Part shown: in pieces, positions 40,731 through 48,715 of the stretch
Layout of the letters: every line of letters starts with the position of its first letter
How positions within the stretch are numbered: the first letter of the stretch is position 1
Source of the DNA: Azonexus fungiphilus
GTDB lineage: Bacteria; Pseudomonadota; Gammaproteobacteria; Burkholderiales; Rhodocyclaceae
Reading direction: 5' to 3'
DNA length: 64,000 nt
Assembly (NCBI RefSeq): GCF_003634965.1
Contig: NZ_RBXP01000018.1
Location: forward strand, 1 to 64,000
Notes under the pieces: generated by a model
Told to the model about the DNA's origin: nothing
Database searches by the model: none
Seen by the model: only the letters and a program-made list of their open reading frames with translations
Translations under genes and position numbers: made by a program

Positions 40731-42611
40731 ATGCTGAAAAGTTGCGTCGGGATGTATAGACTGTCACCACTTTTCACCGGCGCCTCCATCTTGCCCGTCT
40801 TTCCCCTTCATCTGCTGCGATCCTGGCTGATCGTCGCCTGCCTGTTGCTGGCCGGCGGCCCGGCCCTGGCTGCCGCGGGCGCACTCGACCTGTCGTCACG
40901 GCTGGCGATCCTAGAAGACCCGGGCGGCCGGGCGAGCCTCGACGAAGTGATCGAACTCGATCGCAGCGGTGGTTTCCAGCCTTATCGCGGCAGCGGTGTT
41001 CCCAACTTCGGTTACAGTCATTCAGCCTGGTGGTTGCGCATCGACCTGCCCGAATTGCCGGCGGAAAGCCGCCGCTGGCTGCTCGAGGTGGCTTTCCCGA
41101 CGCTCGACGACGTTCGCCTCTACCGGCTTGCGCCCGGTGGGCGCCGCGAATACCGCAGCGGCGACCAGCTGCCCTTCGCCGAGCGGCCGCTGGCGCACCG
41201 GCATTTCGTCTTTCCGCTCGAACTCTCACCGGATGGTGGCACCCGCCTCTATCTGCGGGTCCAGTCGCAGGGCACCCTGACGATCCCGCTGCGCCTCTGG
41301 CAGGCTGATGACTTCGCCCGCGCCGACCAGACCGGCTACGCCGCGCATGCGCTGTACTACGGCATGCTGATCGGGCTCGGGCTGTACAACCTGCTGATCT
41401 GGGCGCGCCTGCGCGAGAACGTCTATCTCGCCTATGTCGCCTTCGTCGCAGCGATGGCCGTCGGCCAGCTCGCCCTGAGCGGTTTCGGCTACCAGTTCGT
41501 CTGGCCCGAATGGCGCGGCTGGCAGGCCATCTCGCTGAGTTCTGGATTCGCCGCGACCGGCTTGTTCGGCGCCTGGTTCACCCGGCTCTTCCTCGACACC
41601 GCGAGACGCCAGCCGCAGCTCGACCGCTGGCTGCGCCTCAGTGTCGCCGCCTTTGCCCTGGTCGCCTTGATGCCGCTGGTTTTGCCCTACCAGTGGGCGG
41701 CCCAGGCGACCTCGGTGATCGGCCTGCTGTTCTCGGTACTCGCCGTCTTTTGCGGCGTTTCCAGCCTGCGCCAGGGCAATCCGGCCGCCCGTTTCTTCCT
41801 GATCGCCTGGCTGGTGCTGCTCTTCGGCGTCGCCCTGATGGCCTTGCGCAACCTGGCGCTGGTGCCGACCAATTTCGTCACCGCCAACGGCATCCAGTTC
41901 GGCTCGGCGCTCGAGATGCTGCTGCTTTCGTTTGCGCTGGCCGAACGCATCTCGTTGCTGCGTCTGGAAAAGGAATCGGCCACTGCGCGCGCGCTCGAAA
42001 GCGAACGTGCGCGCGTGCAGTTGCTCGAGGAGTCGGAGCGCCTGCTCGAGAGCCGCGTCGACGAACGCACCCGCGAACTGGCCGAAACCAATCGCCGCTT
42101 GCAGACCAGCCAGCAGCGCCTGCACGACATGGCGCACCACGATGCGCTGACCGGCCTGGCCAACCGGACGCTGCTGTTCGACCGGGTCGAGCAGGCGATC
42201 CTGCGTGCCCAGCGCAGCGATGGCGGCTTCGCGCTGGTGGTCATCGACCTCGACGGTTTCAAGGCGGTCAACGATACCTACGGTCACCAGGCCGGTGATG
42301 CCTTGCTGGTCGTCCTCGCCGACCGTCTCGAGCATTCGGTGCGCGCCAGCGACACGGTTGCCCGGCTCGGTGGCGACGAGTTCGTCGTCGTCCTCGAAGG
42401 TCGCGCCGAGCGCGACCAGTACCGCAAGCTGGCCGAGAAGCTGCGCCAGGTGCTGGTCGAGCCGGTCATGCTCGACGATGACACCAGCACCCGCGTCGGC
42501 GCCAGCATCGGTCTTTCGCTCTATCCGGCCGACGGCGCCAGTGCCTCGCAACTGCTGTCGGTGGCCGACTTCGCGATGTACGCCAACAAGCGTTCGGCGG
42601 AAGAACGATAG
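40731..42611 (+). CDS. Membrane diguanylate cyclase with 7TMR-DISM sensor
   Basis: This makes cyclic di-GMP in response to a periplasmic signal. The 626-residue product has a signal peptide ending near GPALA, a periplasmic 7TMR-DISMED2-type beta domain, then seven membrane helices (7TMR-DISM). A coiled coil (ERARVQLLEESERLLESRV in parts) leads to a GGDEF domain with the intact GGDEF motif near 547, DLDGFKAVNDTYGH, and an RASD sequence five residues before it that fits the product-inhibition I-site. ATG 40731 or 40752 may be the start; neither has a good ribosome site. Confidence 0.87.
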   Translation: MLKSCVGMYRLSPLFTGASILPVFPLHLLRSWLIVACLLLAGGPALAAAGALDLSSRLAILEDPGGRASLDEVIELDRSGGFQPYRGSGVPNFGYSHSAWWLRIDLPELPAESRRWLLEVAFPTLDDVRLYRLAPGGRREYRSGDQLPFAERPLAHRHFVFPLELSPDGGTRLYLRVQSQGTLTIPLRLWQADDFARADQTGYAAHALYYGMLIGLGLYNLLIWARLRENVYLAYVAFVAAMAVGQLALSGFGYQFVWPEWRGWQAISLSSGFAATGLFGAWFTRLFLDTARRQPQLDRWLRLSVAAFALVALMPLVLPYQWAAQATSVIGLLFSVLAVFCGVSSLRQGNPAARFFLIAWLVLLFGVALMALRNLALVPTNFVTANGIQFGSALEMLLLSFALAERISLLRLEKESATARALESERARVQLLEESERLLESRVDERTRELAETNRRLQTSQQRLHDMAHHDALTGLANRTLLFDRVEQAILRAQRSDGGFALVVIDLDGFKAVNDTYGHQAGDALLVVLADRLEHSVRASDTVARLGGDEFVVVLEGRAERDQYRKLAEKLRQVLVEPVMLDDDTSTRVGASIGLSLYPADGASASQLLSVADFAMYANKRSAEER

Positions 42612-42862
42612 GGCTGGTTTTTTCTGCCTGAAGTGGTAAGCTGAAATCGTGTCGGGGGTGCAGCAAGCCCGGCATGCAGTGGCAGTCGATGCTGCGTCGC
42701 AGGAGACTCTATGGCCGTTGTCGAAGGAAGCATTTCTTGAGATTACCGTGTAGTACTCCCCTTACGGCGTAACGCCGAATGCCCCGGCCGGGTGTGCCGG
42801 GGTTGCAGCAAACCGAAGCCCATGCCAGTCGCGCATGGGCTTCTCGCTTTTCAGGAGACGAC
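42612..42862 (+). other. Structured intergenic region, possible leader RNA or small RNA
   Basis: This is about 250 bases with no ORF and three successive hairpins: CGGCG/CGCCG (42765-42777), CCCCGGC/GCCGGGG (42782-42802) and AAGCCCATG/CATGGGCTT (42816-42842). The last is followed by CTCGCTTTT, which looks like a weak terminator, then the RidA ribosome site. I could not match it to a known riboswitch class. It may be a 5' leader with an attenuator or a small RNA gene. Confidence 0.4.
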
Positions 42863-43216
42863 ATGTCGATTCAACGTCACGGCACGACCCGCCGCTATTC
42901 CGACAGCGTGGTGCACCAGGGCACCGTTTACCTGGTCGAGGTTGCGCCCGATACCGGGCTCGACGCCGGCGGCCAGACCGCAGCCATGCTGGCCAGCGTC
43001 GACCGTCTGCTGGCGCAGGCCGGCAGCGACCGCCGCCATCTGCTGATGGCCACCCTCTACCTGGCCGACATGGCCGATTACGACGCGATGAACGCGGTCT
43101 GGGACGACTGGCTGCCGGCCGGCTGCGCGCCGGCGCGCGCCTGCGTGCAGGCCCGCCTGGCGAAGCCGGAATATCGCGTCGAAATCGCGTTGACCGCCGC
43201 CGTCGTTCAGTCCTGA
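42863..43216 (+). CDS. RidA/YjgF/Rid-family protein
   Basis: This is a 117-residue chorismate-mutase-like trimeric fold. RidA enzymes deaminate reactive enamine/imine intermediates such as 2-aminoacrylate. The family shape is seen in VHQGTVYLVEVAP and the C-terminal CVQARLAKPEYRVEIALTAAV (in parts). The Arg of CVQARL aligns with the conserved catalytic Arg. The strand pattern differs enough from true RidA that another Rid subfamily is possible. AGGAG at 42853-42857 sets the start. Confidence 0.75.
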   Translation: MSIQRHGTTRRYSDSVVHQGTVYLVEVAPDTGLDAGGQTAAMLASVDRLLAQAGSDRRHLLMATLYLADMADYDAMNAVWDDWLPAGCAPARACVQARLAKPEYRVEIALTAAVVQS

Positions 43217-43524
43217 ACCTCGGCGTCGCAATCGCAGCCGCTGCCGGCCGCGATCCAGCGGGCGCAGAGGCGGGCGGCGAGACCGGTGGCCGCCGTTGGC
43301 AGCCAGCCGAAATGCCGTCGCGGATCGCTGAGCAGGCCGCAGTGGTAGCGCTGTTCGTCGGCCGCCCAGGTCAGTGCCGGACAGGGGCCATGGCGTTGCC
43401 GGAAGCGCAGTCGCCCGAGCGGGCAGGTCTCGAGCGCGCAACACACGCCGCAGCCGTTGCAGGGCTGGCCGGCAAGCGGTTTCGGCGGCGCTGCGGGGTG
43501 AATTTCGACGACGGTTTTGCGCAT
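43207..43524 (-). CDS. Small cysteine-cluster protein
   Basis: This is a 105-residue protein with an N-terminal cysteine cluster at C22, C25, C28, C29, C34 and C48 (PCNGCGVCC), resembling YkgJ-type zinc- or iron-binding proteins. A second cluster, CDCD, lies near the C-terminus. The likely role is metal binding, but no reaction is known. Its 3' end overlaps the convergent RidA gene by ten bases. Confidence 0.65.
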   Translation of the reverse strand: MRKTVVEIHPAAPPKPLAGQPCNGCGVCCALETCPLGRLRFRQRHGPCPALTWAADEQRYHCGLLSDPRRHFGWLPTAATGLAARLCARWIAAGSGCDCDAEVQD

Positions 43525-43627
43525 GCCGCATGATGCGGCAGCCGGGTGTGGCGCGGCAAGGCCGCTGCCTCGGTGCAGACTGTGTTATATATGCGGGTAT
43601 TGTCATTTTTCTGAAAAACGCCCGATC

Positions 43628-44317
43628 ATGAGCCATAGCCACAAAGAAAACGCCGTCGTCTACGGCACCGAAGACATCCTGGTCAGCCTCTGCAATTCGG
43701 TCACCGACGTCCTCAACGTCGCCACCCAGAGCCAGGTGCGCTATTCCGGCATGGTCCAGCGCATCACCAAGACCTGCCTGAAGCCGGACATCGGTTGCTT
43801 CGTGCTGTTCGACGGCGGTTTCACCGGCCTGGTCGTGATCAATTTCTCGGCACCGGCGGCGATGGAGCTCTACGAGCGCTACCTGCTGAGCATGGGCATG
43901 GCCCGCGACGAGCTGGCGACCAGCCACACCGCCGACGAAGTCAGCAACGTCATGGGTGAGCTGATGAACCAGATCGTCGGCAACTTCACCGGCAAGGTCG
44001 GGCGCGAACTGCAGACGCACATCACCCAGAACCAGCCGAAGATGCTGGTTCTCAACAAGCAGGTGATGCTCAGCGTCGACACCAACCTCGACAAGCCGGA
44101 AGCCCGCCGCGTCACCTTCTACACCGCGAGCAACAACATCTTCTACCTCGAACTGGCGATCGACCGCACCGAGTTCATCAAGCTCTACGACTTCGAGGCC
44201 GAAACGCTGGCCGACCCCGACGAGCTGATCGCCCAGGCCGCCGTCGCCCCGTCGGCACCGGCTGCGCCGGCCGCCAGCAGCGAGCACGACGACCTGCTCA
44301 AGTCGCTCGGCATGTGA
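43628..44317 (+). CDS. CheX-like/DUF3334 protein
   Basis: This is a 229-residue soluble protein. The central part (ADEVSNVMGELMNQIVGNF, near 100-118) resembles the helix of CheC/CheX phosphatases, which remove phosphate from CheY; their usual E-x-x-N pattern is present as EVSN and ELMN. The C-terminus is an Ala/Pro-rich linker followed by a short acidic helix (EHDDLLKSLGM) that could be a docking peptide. The assignment to a CheX-type fold is moderate. The gene is alone, between the Cys protein and the M23 gene. Confidence 0.6.
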   Translation: MSHSHKENAVVYGTEDILVSLCNSVTDVLNVATQSQVRYSGMVQRITKTCLKPDIGCFVLFDGGFTGLVVINFSAPAAMELYERYLLSMGMARDELATSHTADEVSNVMGELMNQIVGNFTGKVGRELQTHITQNQPKMLVLNKQVMLSVDTNLDKPEARRVTFYTASNNIFYLELAIDRTEFIKLYDFEAETLADPDELIAQAAVAPSAPAAPAASSEHDDLLKSLGM

Positions 44318-44323
44318 GCCGGC

Positions 44324-45136
44324 TCAGCGCGTTTTCAGGAAAAATTCGGGGTCGACCGCGACATCGTTGAGCAGCACCGTCCAATGCAGGTGCGGCCCGG
44401 TCGAGCGGCCGGTCGCGCCGACCGCGCCGATCCGTTCGCCACGGGCGACGCGCTGGCCGTTGCCGACGTCGATGCGCGACAGGTGCATGTAGATGCTGAT
44501 CAGCCCCTGGCCGTGGTCGATGAAGACGCTGTTGCCGTTGAAGAAGTAATTGCCGGTGTCGATCACCGTGCCGGCCGCCGGTGCGCGCACCGGGGCGCCG
44601 GTGGGAGCGGCGAAGTCGAGACCGTTGTGCGGGTTGCGCGGCAGGCCGTTGAAGAAGCGGCGCAGGCCGAAGCGCGACGACAGCCGGCCGTCGGCCGGGC
44701 GGGCGAAATCGGGGTCCGGCTCGGCCGCCGAGAAGCGGCGCTTGAGGTCGGCGGTGTGCGCCTGCTCGCGCTCGATCCGGGCCAGGTCCTCGGGCGCCGG
44801 CTCGACCTTGCGCTTCTCGCGGATCGTCAGGCGCTGTTCCGGATAGTGGCGGGTGCCCACCGGGACTTCGATGCTGCGCACGGTCGACCCTGCGCGTACG
44901 CGGATTTCCAGCGGTACCGGCAGCGCGTCGAGCGGGATGCCGAGCAGTGCAAACCAGCGCCCGCCGTCACTGACCACGGCCAGCCGGCGGTCGTCCCAGG
45001 CGGCTTGCGGGCGTGGCGTCGAAGCCGGCCCGAGGTCGACGACGGCGACGCCGCCCGGTACCGGCGCGTGGGTCGGCAGGGCCCACGCCAGCTGGGTGCC
45101 GAGGGCGAGCAGCAGGGCCAGGGCGCCGCGCTTCAT
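44324..45136 (-). CDS. Periplasmic M23-family peptidase
   Basis: The 270 residues have an N-terminal signal peptide (MKRGALALLLALGTQLAWA). A middle region includes a 60-residue charged stretch. The C-terminal M23 domain has NPHNGLDF (HxxxD zinc ligands) and GPHLHW. The start at 45136 overlaps the stop of the thioredoxin-like gene (ATGA). The expected role is murein endopeptidase; the N-terminal half resembles peptidases with an Ig-like fold. Confidence 0.82.
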   Translation of the reverse strand: MKRGALALLLALGTQLAWALPTHAPVPGGVAVVDLGPASTPRPQAAWDDRRLAVVSDGGRWFALLGIPLDALPVPLEIRVRAGSTVRSIEVPVGTRHYPEQRLTIREKRKVEPAPEDLARIEREQAHTADLKRRFSAAEPDPDFARPADGRLSSRFGLRRFFNGLPRNPHNGLDFAAPTGAPVRAPAAGTVIDTGNYFFNGNSVFIDHGQGLISIYMHLSRIDVGNGQRVARGERIGAVGATGRSTGPHLHWTVLLNDVAVDPEFFLKTR

Positions 45137-45651
45137 CGGCTTGCCCACCACAGGCGCAGGCGCAGCCCGATTTCGCTGGTGTAGCCGACGGCGGTGAAAC
45201 GGATGTTGCCGTCCGGCGCGACGATGGCGAAACCCGGCGTGCCGGGCAGGCCGTACTGCTGCATGATCGCGCCGCGCGGATCGGCGAGGGTCGGCCAGCG
45301 GTAGCCTTTTTCCGCGAGCAGGCGGGCGACGGCGGCGCTGTCACCGCTTTGCGTGGCAATCGTGACGACCGGGTGGTCGGCGGCGATGTTCGTGACGCTG
45401 CCGGCGGTGGTCTTGCAGATCGGGCACCACTCGGCCCAGAAGTAGATCAGCCCGGCGCGACCCGGATGCGCCGCGCGCCAGGCGGCGAGGTCGAAATTGC
45501 CGCCGTCGGCCAGTTGACCGTGGAATGCCGGCGCCGGGCCGCGTGCGCTATCGCGCAACTGCCAGGCCTGGAAGGCGAGCAGGGCGCCGACGAAGATGGC
45601 GATTTCCAGGCCCCAGCGACGCCAGCGCGGGGGCTTCGGGTTGTTGCTCAT
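45133..45651 (-). CDS. Membrane-anchored thioredoxin-like protein (TlpA/ScsD type)
   Basis: This is a 172-residue protein with one N-terminal membrane helix (about 14-30) and a periplasmic thioredoxin fold. The active site is WCPIC in FWAEWCPICKTT, and the cis-Pro loop is GTPGFAIV. The Pro-Ile dipeptide between the cysteines resembles protein disulfide oxidoreductases of the ScsD group. It is coupled to the M23 gene, suggesting a shared envelope role. Confidence 0.82.
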   Translation of the reverse strand: MSNNPKPPRWRRWGLEIAIFVGALLAFQAWQLRDSARGPAPAFHGQLADGGNFDLAAWRAAHPGRAGLIYFWAEWCPICKTTAGSVTNIAADHPVVTIATQSGDSAAVARLLAEKGYRWPTLADPRGAIMQQYGLPGTPGFAIVAPDGNIRFTAVGYTSEIGLRLRLWWASR

Positions 45652-45655
45652 GGCC

Positions 45656-46528
45656 TTACAGCTGCTTCGTCTCGAAGCTGTTGCACTGGTTGAAATCGCC
45701 GCTGTCGAAGCCGCGCCGGAACCAGCGCACGCGTTGCGCCGAGCTGCCGTGGGTGAAGCTTTCCGGGACGATGCGGCCCTGCACCTGCTGCTGCAGGCGA
45801 TCGTCGCCGATCGCCGAAGCCGCGGTCAGCGCCGCCTCCAGATCGCCGGGTTCGAGAACGTTCTTCATCGTGTCGGTGCGCTTGCCCCAGACCCCGGCCA
45901 GGCAGTCGGCCTGCAGTTCGAGGCGGACCGACAGGGCGTTGGCCTCGGCTTCGCCGACCTGCTGGCGGGCGCGCTGGACCTGCCCGGAGATGCCGAGCAG
46001 GTGCTGGACGTGGTGGCCGACTTCGTGGGCGACGACGTAGGCCTGGGCGAACTCGCCGGGCGCCTTGAAGCGCTGCTTGAGTTCGTCGAAGAAGGCGAGG
46101 TCGATGTACACCTTTTCGTCGCCCGGGCAGTAGAAGGGGCCCATCGCCGACTGGCCGGTGCCGCAGGCGGTCGGCGTGACGCCGGTGAACAGCACCAGCT
46201 TCGGTTCGCGGTAGGGCCGGCCCATCTCGCGGAAGGCGGCGTTCCAGGTGTCCTCGGTCGAGGCGAGCACGCGCGAGACGAAGATCGCCGTCGCGTCGTC
46301 GGCCGGCGGCCGGCTGGCCGGCGCCTGCTGTTCGACCGCCGGCAGGCCGCCGCCGGCGAGCATGTTGAGCACGGTCAACGGGTTGAGACCGAGGAAATAG
46401 CTGGCGACCAGCGCGATGGCGATGGTTCCCAGGCCCAGCCTGCCGCCGCCCAGGCGCAGGCCGCCACCGCCCGAACTGCCGCGGCGGTCCTCGACGTTGT
46501 CGCTTTCGCGGTGGTCGTCCATGCGCAT
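45656..46528 (-). CDS. YpfJ-type neutral zinc metallopeptidase
   Basis: This is a 290-residue protein with a Gly/Arg-rich cytoplasmic start (GSSGGGGLRLGGGRLGLG), one membrane helix (about 33-52) and a periplasmic domain with HEVGHH, the zinc-binding motif, and ELQADCLAGVW, which supplies the third ligand region. Cys pairs (ACGTG, FYCPGD) may form a disulfide. Substrates are unknown for the family. It follows pyrF by ten bases. Confidence 0.88.
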   Translation of the reverse strand: MRMDDHRESDNVEDRRGSSGGGGLRLGGGRLGLGTIAIALVASYFLGLNPLTVLNMLAGGGLPAVEQQAPASRPPADDATAIFVSRVLASTEDTWNAAFREMGRPYREPKLVLFTGVTPTACGTGQSAMGPFYCPGDEKVYIDLAFFDELKQRFKAPGEFAQAYVVAHEVGHHVQHLLGISGQVQRARQQVGEAEANALSVRLELQADCLAGVWGKRTDTMKNVLEPGDLEAALTAASAIGDDRLQQQVQGRIVPESFTHGSSAQRVRWFRRGFDSGDFNQCNSFETKQL

Positions 46529-46538
46529 GGCGGTGTCC

Positions 46539-47351
46539 TCAGCGGTAACGGTTGATCGCGTCGCGGGTTTCCTGGGCGGCGCGGCGGGCGGCTGCGGCGT
46601 AGTTCTCGTCCTGGCCGGCGTAGAGGATGGCGCGCGAGGAGTTGATCATCAGGCCGGTGGTTTTTGCCGTTTTTCCGGCGTTGACCGTGGCTTCGACGTC
46701 GCCGCCCTGGGCGCCGATCCCCGGTACCAGCAGCGGCATGTCGCCGACGATCTGGCGCACGCGGGCGATTTCGGCCGGGAAGGTGGCGCCGACGACGAGG
46801 CCGATCTGGCCGCTCGTGTTCCATTGTTCGGCGGCCAGGCGGGCGACGCGCTGGTAGAGCTTTTCGCCGCCGACGTCGAGGAACTGCAGGTCGGAACCGC
46901 CGGCGTTCGAGGTCCGGCAGAGCAGGATCACGCCCTTGTCGGGGAAGGCCAGGTAGGGCTCGACGGAATCGCGGCCCATGTAGGGGTTGACCGTGACCGC
47001 GTCGGCGCGGAAACGCTCGAAGGCCTCGACGGCGTATTGCTCGGCGGTCGAGCCGATGTCGCCGCGCTTGGCGTCGAGAATCACCGGGATGCCCGGGTGC
47101 TTTTCGTGGATGTGGGCGATCAGCGCTTCCAGCTGGTCTTCGGCGCGGCGGGCGGCGAAGTAGGCGATCTGCGGCTTGAACGAACAGGCGAGGTCGGCGG
47201 TGGCGTCGACAATGGCCGTGCAGAATTCGAAGATCGCGTCATCGCGACCCTTGAGGTGCGCCGGGAATTTCGCCGGGTCGGGATCGAGGCCGACGCAGAG
47301 CAGCGAGTCGTTGTCCTGCCAGGCGGCGGCGAGTTGGTCGGTAAAGGTCAT
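46539..47351 (-). CDS. pyrF: Orotidine 5'-phosphate decarboxylase
   Basis: This is the last step of UMP synthesis. The 270 residues are of the longer bacterial type: [11 protein letters not shown] near 20, [10 protein letters not shown], the catalytic [12 protein letters not shown] near 92, and PGIGAQGGD. Near 237-249 the sequence [13 protein letters not shown] is encoded by dispersed repeat copy F. The start at 47351 overlaps the methylase stop. Confidence 0.95.
   Translation of the reverse strand: MTFTDQLAAAWQDNDSLLCVGLDPDPAKFPAHLKGRDDAIFEFCTAIVDATADLACSFKPQIAYFAARRAEDQLEALIAHIHEKHPGIPVILDAKRGDIGSTAEQYAVEAFERFRADAVTVNPYMGRDSVEPYLAFPDKGVILLCRTSNAGGSDLQFLDVGGEKLYQRVARLAAEQWNTSGQIGLVVGATFPAEIARVRQIVGDMPLLVPGIGAQGGDVEATVNAGKTAKTTGLMINSSRAILYAGQDENYAAAARRAAQETRDAINRYR
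46653..46692 (-). repeat. Dispersed repeat copy F (inside pyrF)
   Basis: On the minus strand: CCACGGTCAAC, then CGGAAAAACGGCAAAAAC and ACCGG. It is read as [12 protein letters not shown] in PyrF. This is one of the best copies. Confidence 0.6.
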
Positions 47352-48517
47352 GTTTCGTCCTTCGGCAGATAGCGGGAAAACTTGTCGGGCAGCAGGCAGG
47401 TCTGCAGGCTGCGCTGGGTGAACAGGAAGCGGCCGTCGCAGACGAAGCCGAGTTGCTGCCAGTCGACTTCGTGGTTGAGCATCATCGTGCACTCGATCAG
47501 GTCGCGCCGGCGCATCCGGCGGTTCTTCGGAAACAGCGCCAGGATGGCGCCGTCGAAGTTCGGGCAGTCGTGCAGGAAGAAGGGCTCGGGCTTGCGCGTG
47601 CGGCCGTTCACGTAGATGCGCGGGTCGTCGTTGACCGGGAAATGGCGGCCCCAGTGCCACCAGTTGTCCTCGTCGAACTTGCGCACGCGGCGGGCGAGCA
47701 GGCGTTGCTTGTGCGGCAGCAGCGCCGGGTGCTCGATGCCGTAGATCATGCGCCGCGTCTCGCCGGTGTCGGCGGTCTTCGAGCAGACGAAATCGAGGTT
47801 GCCCTCGGGGTGGCGGAATACCGGGTCGGCGCCGGAAACGCCGCCGACGCGCACCTCGAACAGGTCGGCCAGGCGCACGCTGTGATTTTCGCGCAGAAAC
47901 ATCAGTTGACCGTCAACTTCGGTGAAGGTCCGCCCGTCGTCCATGCGCCGGTCGAAACGCCCCTTCTCGAAGCGGAAGATGCAGCAGTTCGGCGTCGCCC
48001 CGGCGAAGACGCGGACGTCGCCGGTCTCGAAGAAATGCGTGATGCTGCCCTGGGTGAACAGCCAGGCGTTGAGTTTCCGGGCCGAGGTCAGCTTGATGAA
48101 CTCGCGCGGCACGATGAAGACCAGTTCGCCGCCCGGTTCGAGGTGGCGGATGCACTTCTCGATGAAGAACAGGAAGAGGTTGCTGCGCTTGTCGAAGCGC
48201 GGGGATTTCAGCCGTTTCCGGGTGTTGACCGCAATATCCTGATAGCGCACGTAGGGCGGGTTGCCGACGATGGTGGCGAAGCGCTCGCTCTCGGGCAGGG
48301 CGAAGAAATCCATGACGCGGGCGCCGGCCGGCGCGACGCGGCGGTCGATTTCGACACCGGTGAGTTCGCGGCCCTGCCGGCGCAGGGCGTTGTAGAAGGC
48401 GCCGTCGCCGGCCGACGGCTCGAGCACGCGGCCGTGATTGCGGCACAGGCCGAGCATGAACTCGACCACGCTGGGCGGGGTGAAGACCTGGCCGAGGCGT
48501 TCGACGTCGAGCGGCAT
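47348..48517 (-). CDS. N6-adenine DNA methylase-like protein (Eco57I/TaqI type)
   Basis: This is a 389-residue SAM-dependent methylase. Motif I is [11 protein letters not shown] (32-42) and the N6-adenine motif is NPPYVRYQ (86-93). The C-terminal half looks like a target-recognition region with many aromatic and basic residues. [12 protein letters not shown] near the start matches TaqI/Eco57I-class methylases. No restriction enzyme is adjacent, so it is an orphan. ATG 48517 overlaps the stop of the 65-aa gene, and its stop overlaps pyrF. Confidence 0.8.
   Translation of the reverse strand: MPLDVERLGQVFTPPSVVEFMLGLCRNHGRVLEPSAGDGAFYNALRRQGRELTGVEIDRRVAPAGARVMDFFALPESERFATIVGNPPYVRYQDIAVNTRKRLKSPRFDKRSNLFLFFIEKCIRHLEPGGELVFIVPREFIKLTSARKLNAWLFTQGSITHFFETGDVRVFAGATPNCCIFRFEKGRFDRRMDDGRTFTEVDGQLMFLRENHSVRLADLFEVRVGGVSGADPVFRHPEGNLDFVCSKTADTGETRRMIYGIEHPALLPHKQRLLARRVRKFDEDNWWHWGRHFPVNDDPRIYVNGRTRKPEPFFLHDCPNFDGAILALFPKNRRMRRRDLIECTMMLNHEVDWQQLGFVCDGRFLFTQRSLQTCLLPDKFSRYLPKDET
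48198..48236 (-). repeat. Dispersed repeat copy G (inside the methylase gene)
   Basis: On the minus strand: TGCGGTCAAC, then CCCGGAAACGG and TGAAATCC. It encodes [13 protein letters not shown], residues 97-109 of the methylase, shortly after the NPPY motif. Confidence 0.5.
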
Positions 48518-48714
48518 CAGTCGCTGCCGGTCGTCCGTTGGGCGGCGGCCTGCTCGCGCGCCTTCTTTTCCCAGTAGCGCTCGTTCTTGCTCGCGTCGGC
48601 GAAGCGGTAGCGGCCGGCCAGCTCGCAGCCCTTCATGCCGGGGTTGCACGGCAGATCGTTGATCTTCGTGCAGCGGTCAGCGACCTCGTGCGGACAACCC
48701 CAGCTGCCGGCCAT
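48517..48714 (-). CDS. Small four-cysteine protein
   Basis: This 65-residue protein has C7, C15, C23 and C30, spaced by seven, seven and six residues, then a basic tail (FADASKNERYWEKKAREQ). It is probably a small metal-binding or disulfide-stabilised domain. It starts two bases after the glnS stop, and its own stop overlaps the methylase ATG, so it is firmly inside the operon. I do not recognise a characterised family. Confidence 0.6.
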   Translation of the reverse strand: MAGSWGCPHEVADRCTKINDLPCNPGMKGCELAGRYRFADASKNERYWEKKAREQAAAQRTTGSD

Positions 48715-48715
48715 C

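Noticed and set aside
42715..42740. An SRP RNA-like GAAGGAAGCA stretch
   Set aside because: The flanking bases do not form the SRP domain IV stem, and the conserved GGUCCG context is absent.
44876..44915. A dispersed-repeat copy in the M23 gene (ACGGTCGACCCTGCG)
   Set aside because: Only the first nine bases match. The A-rich and GGC blocks are missing.
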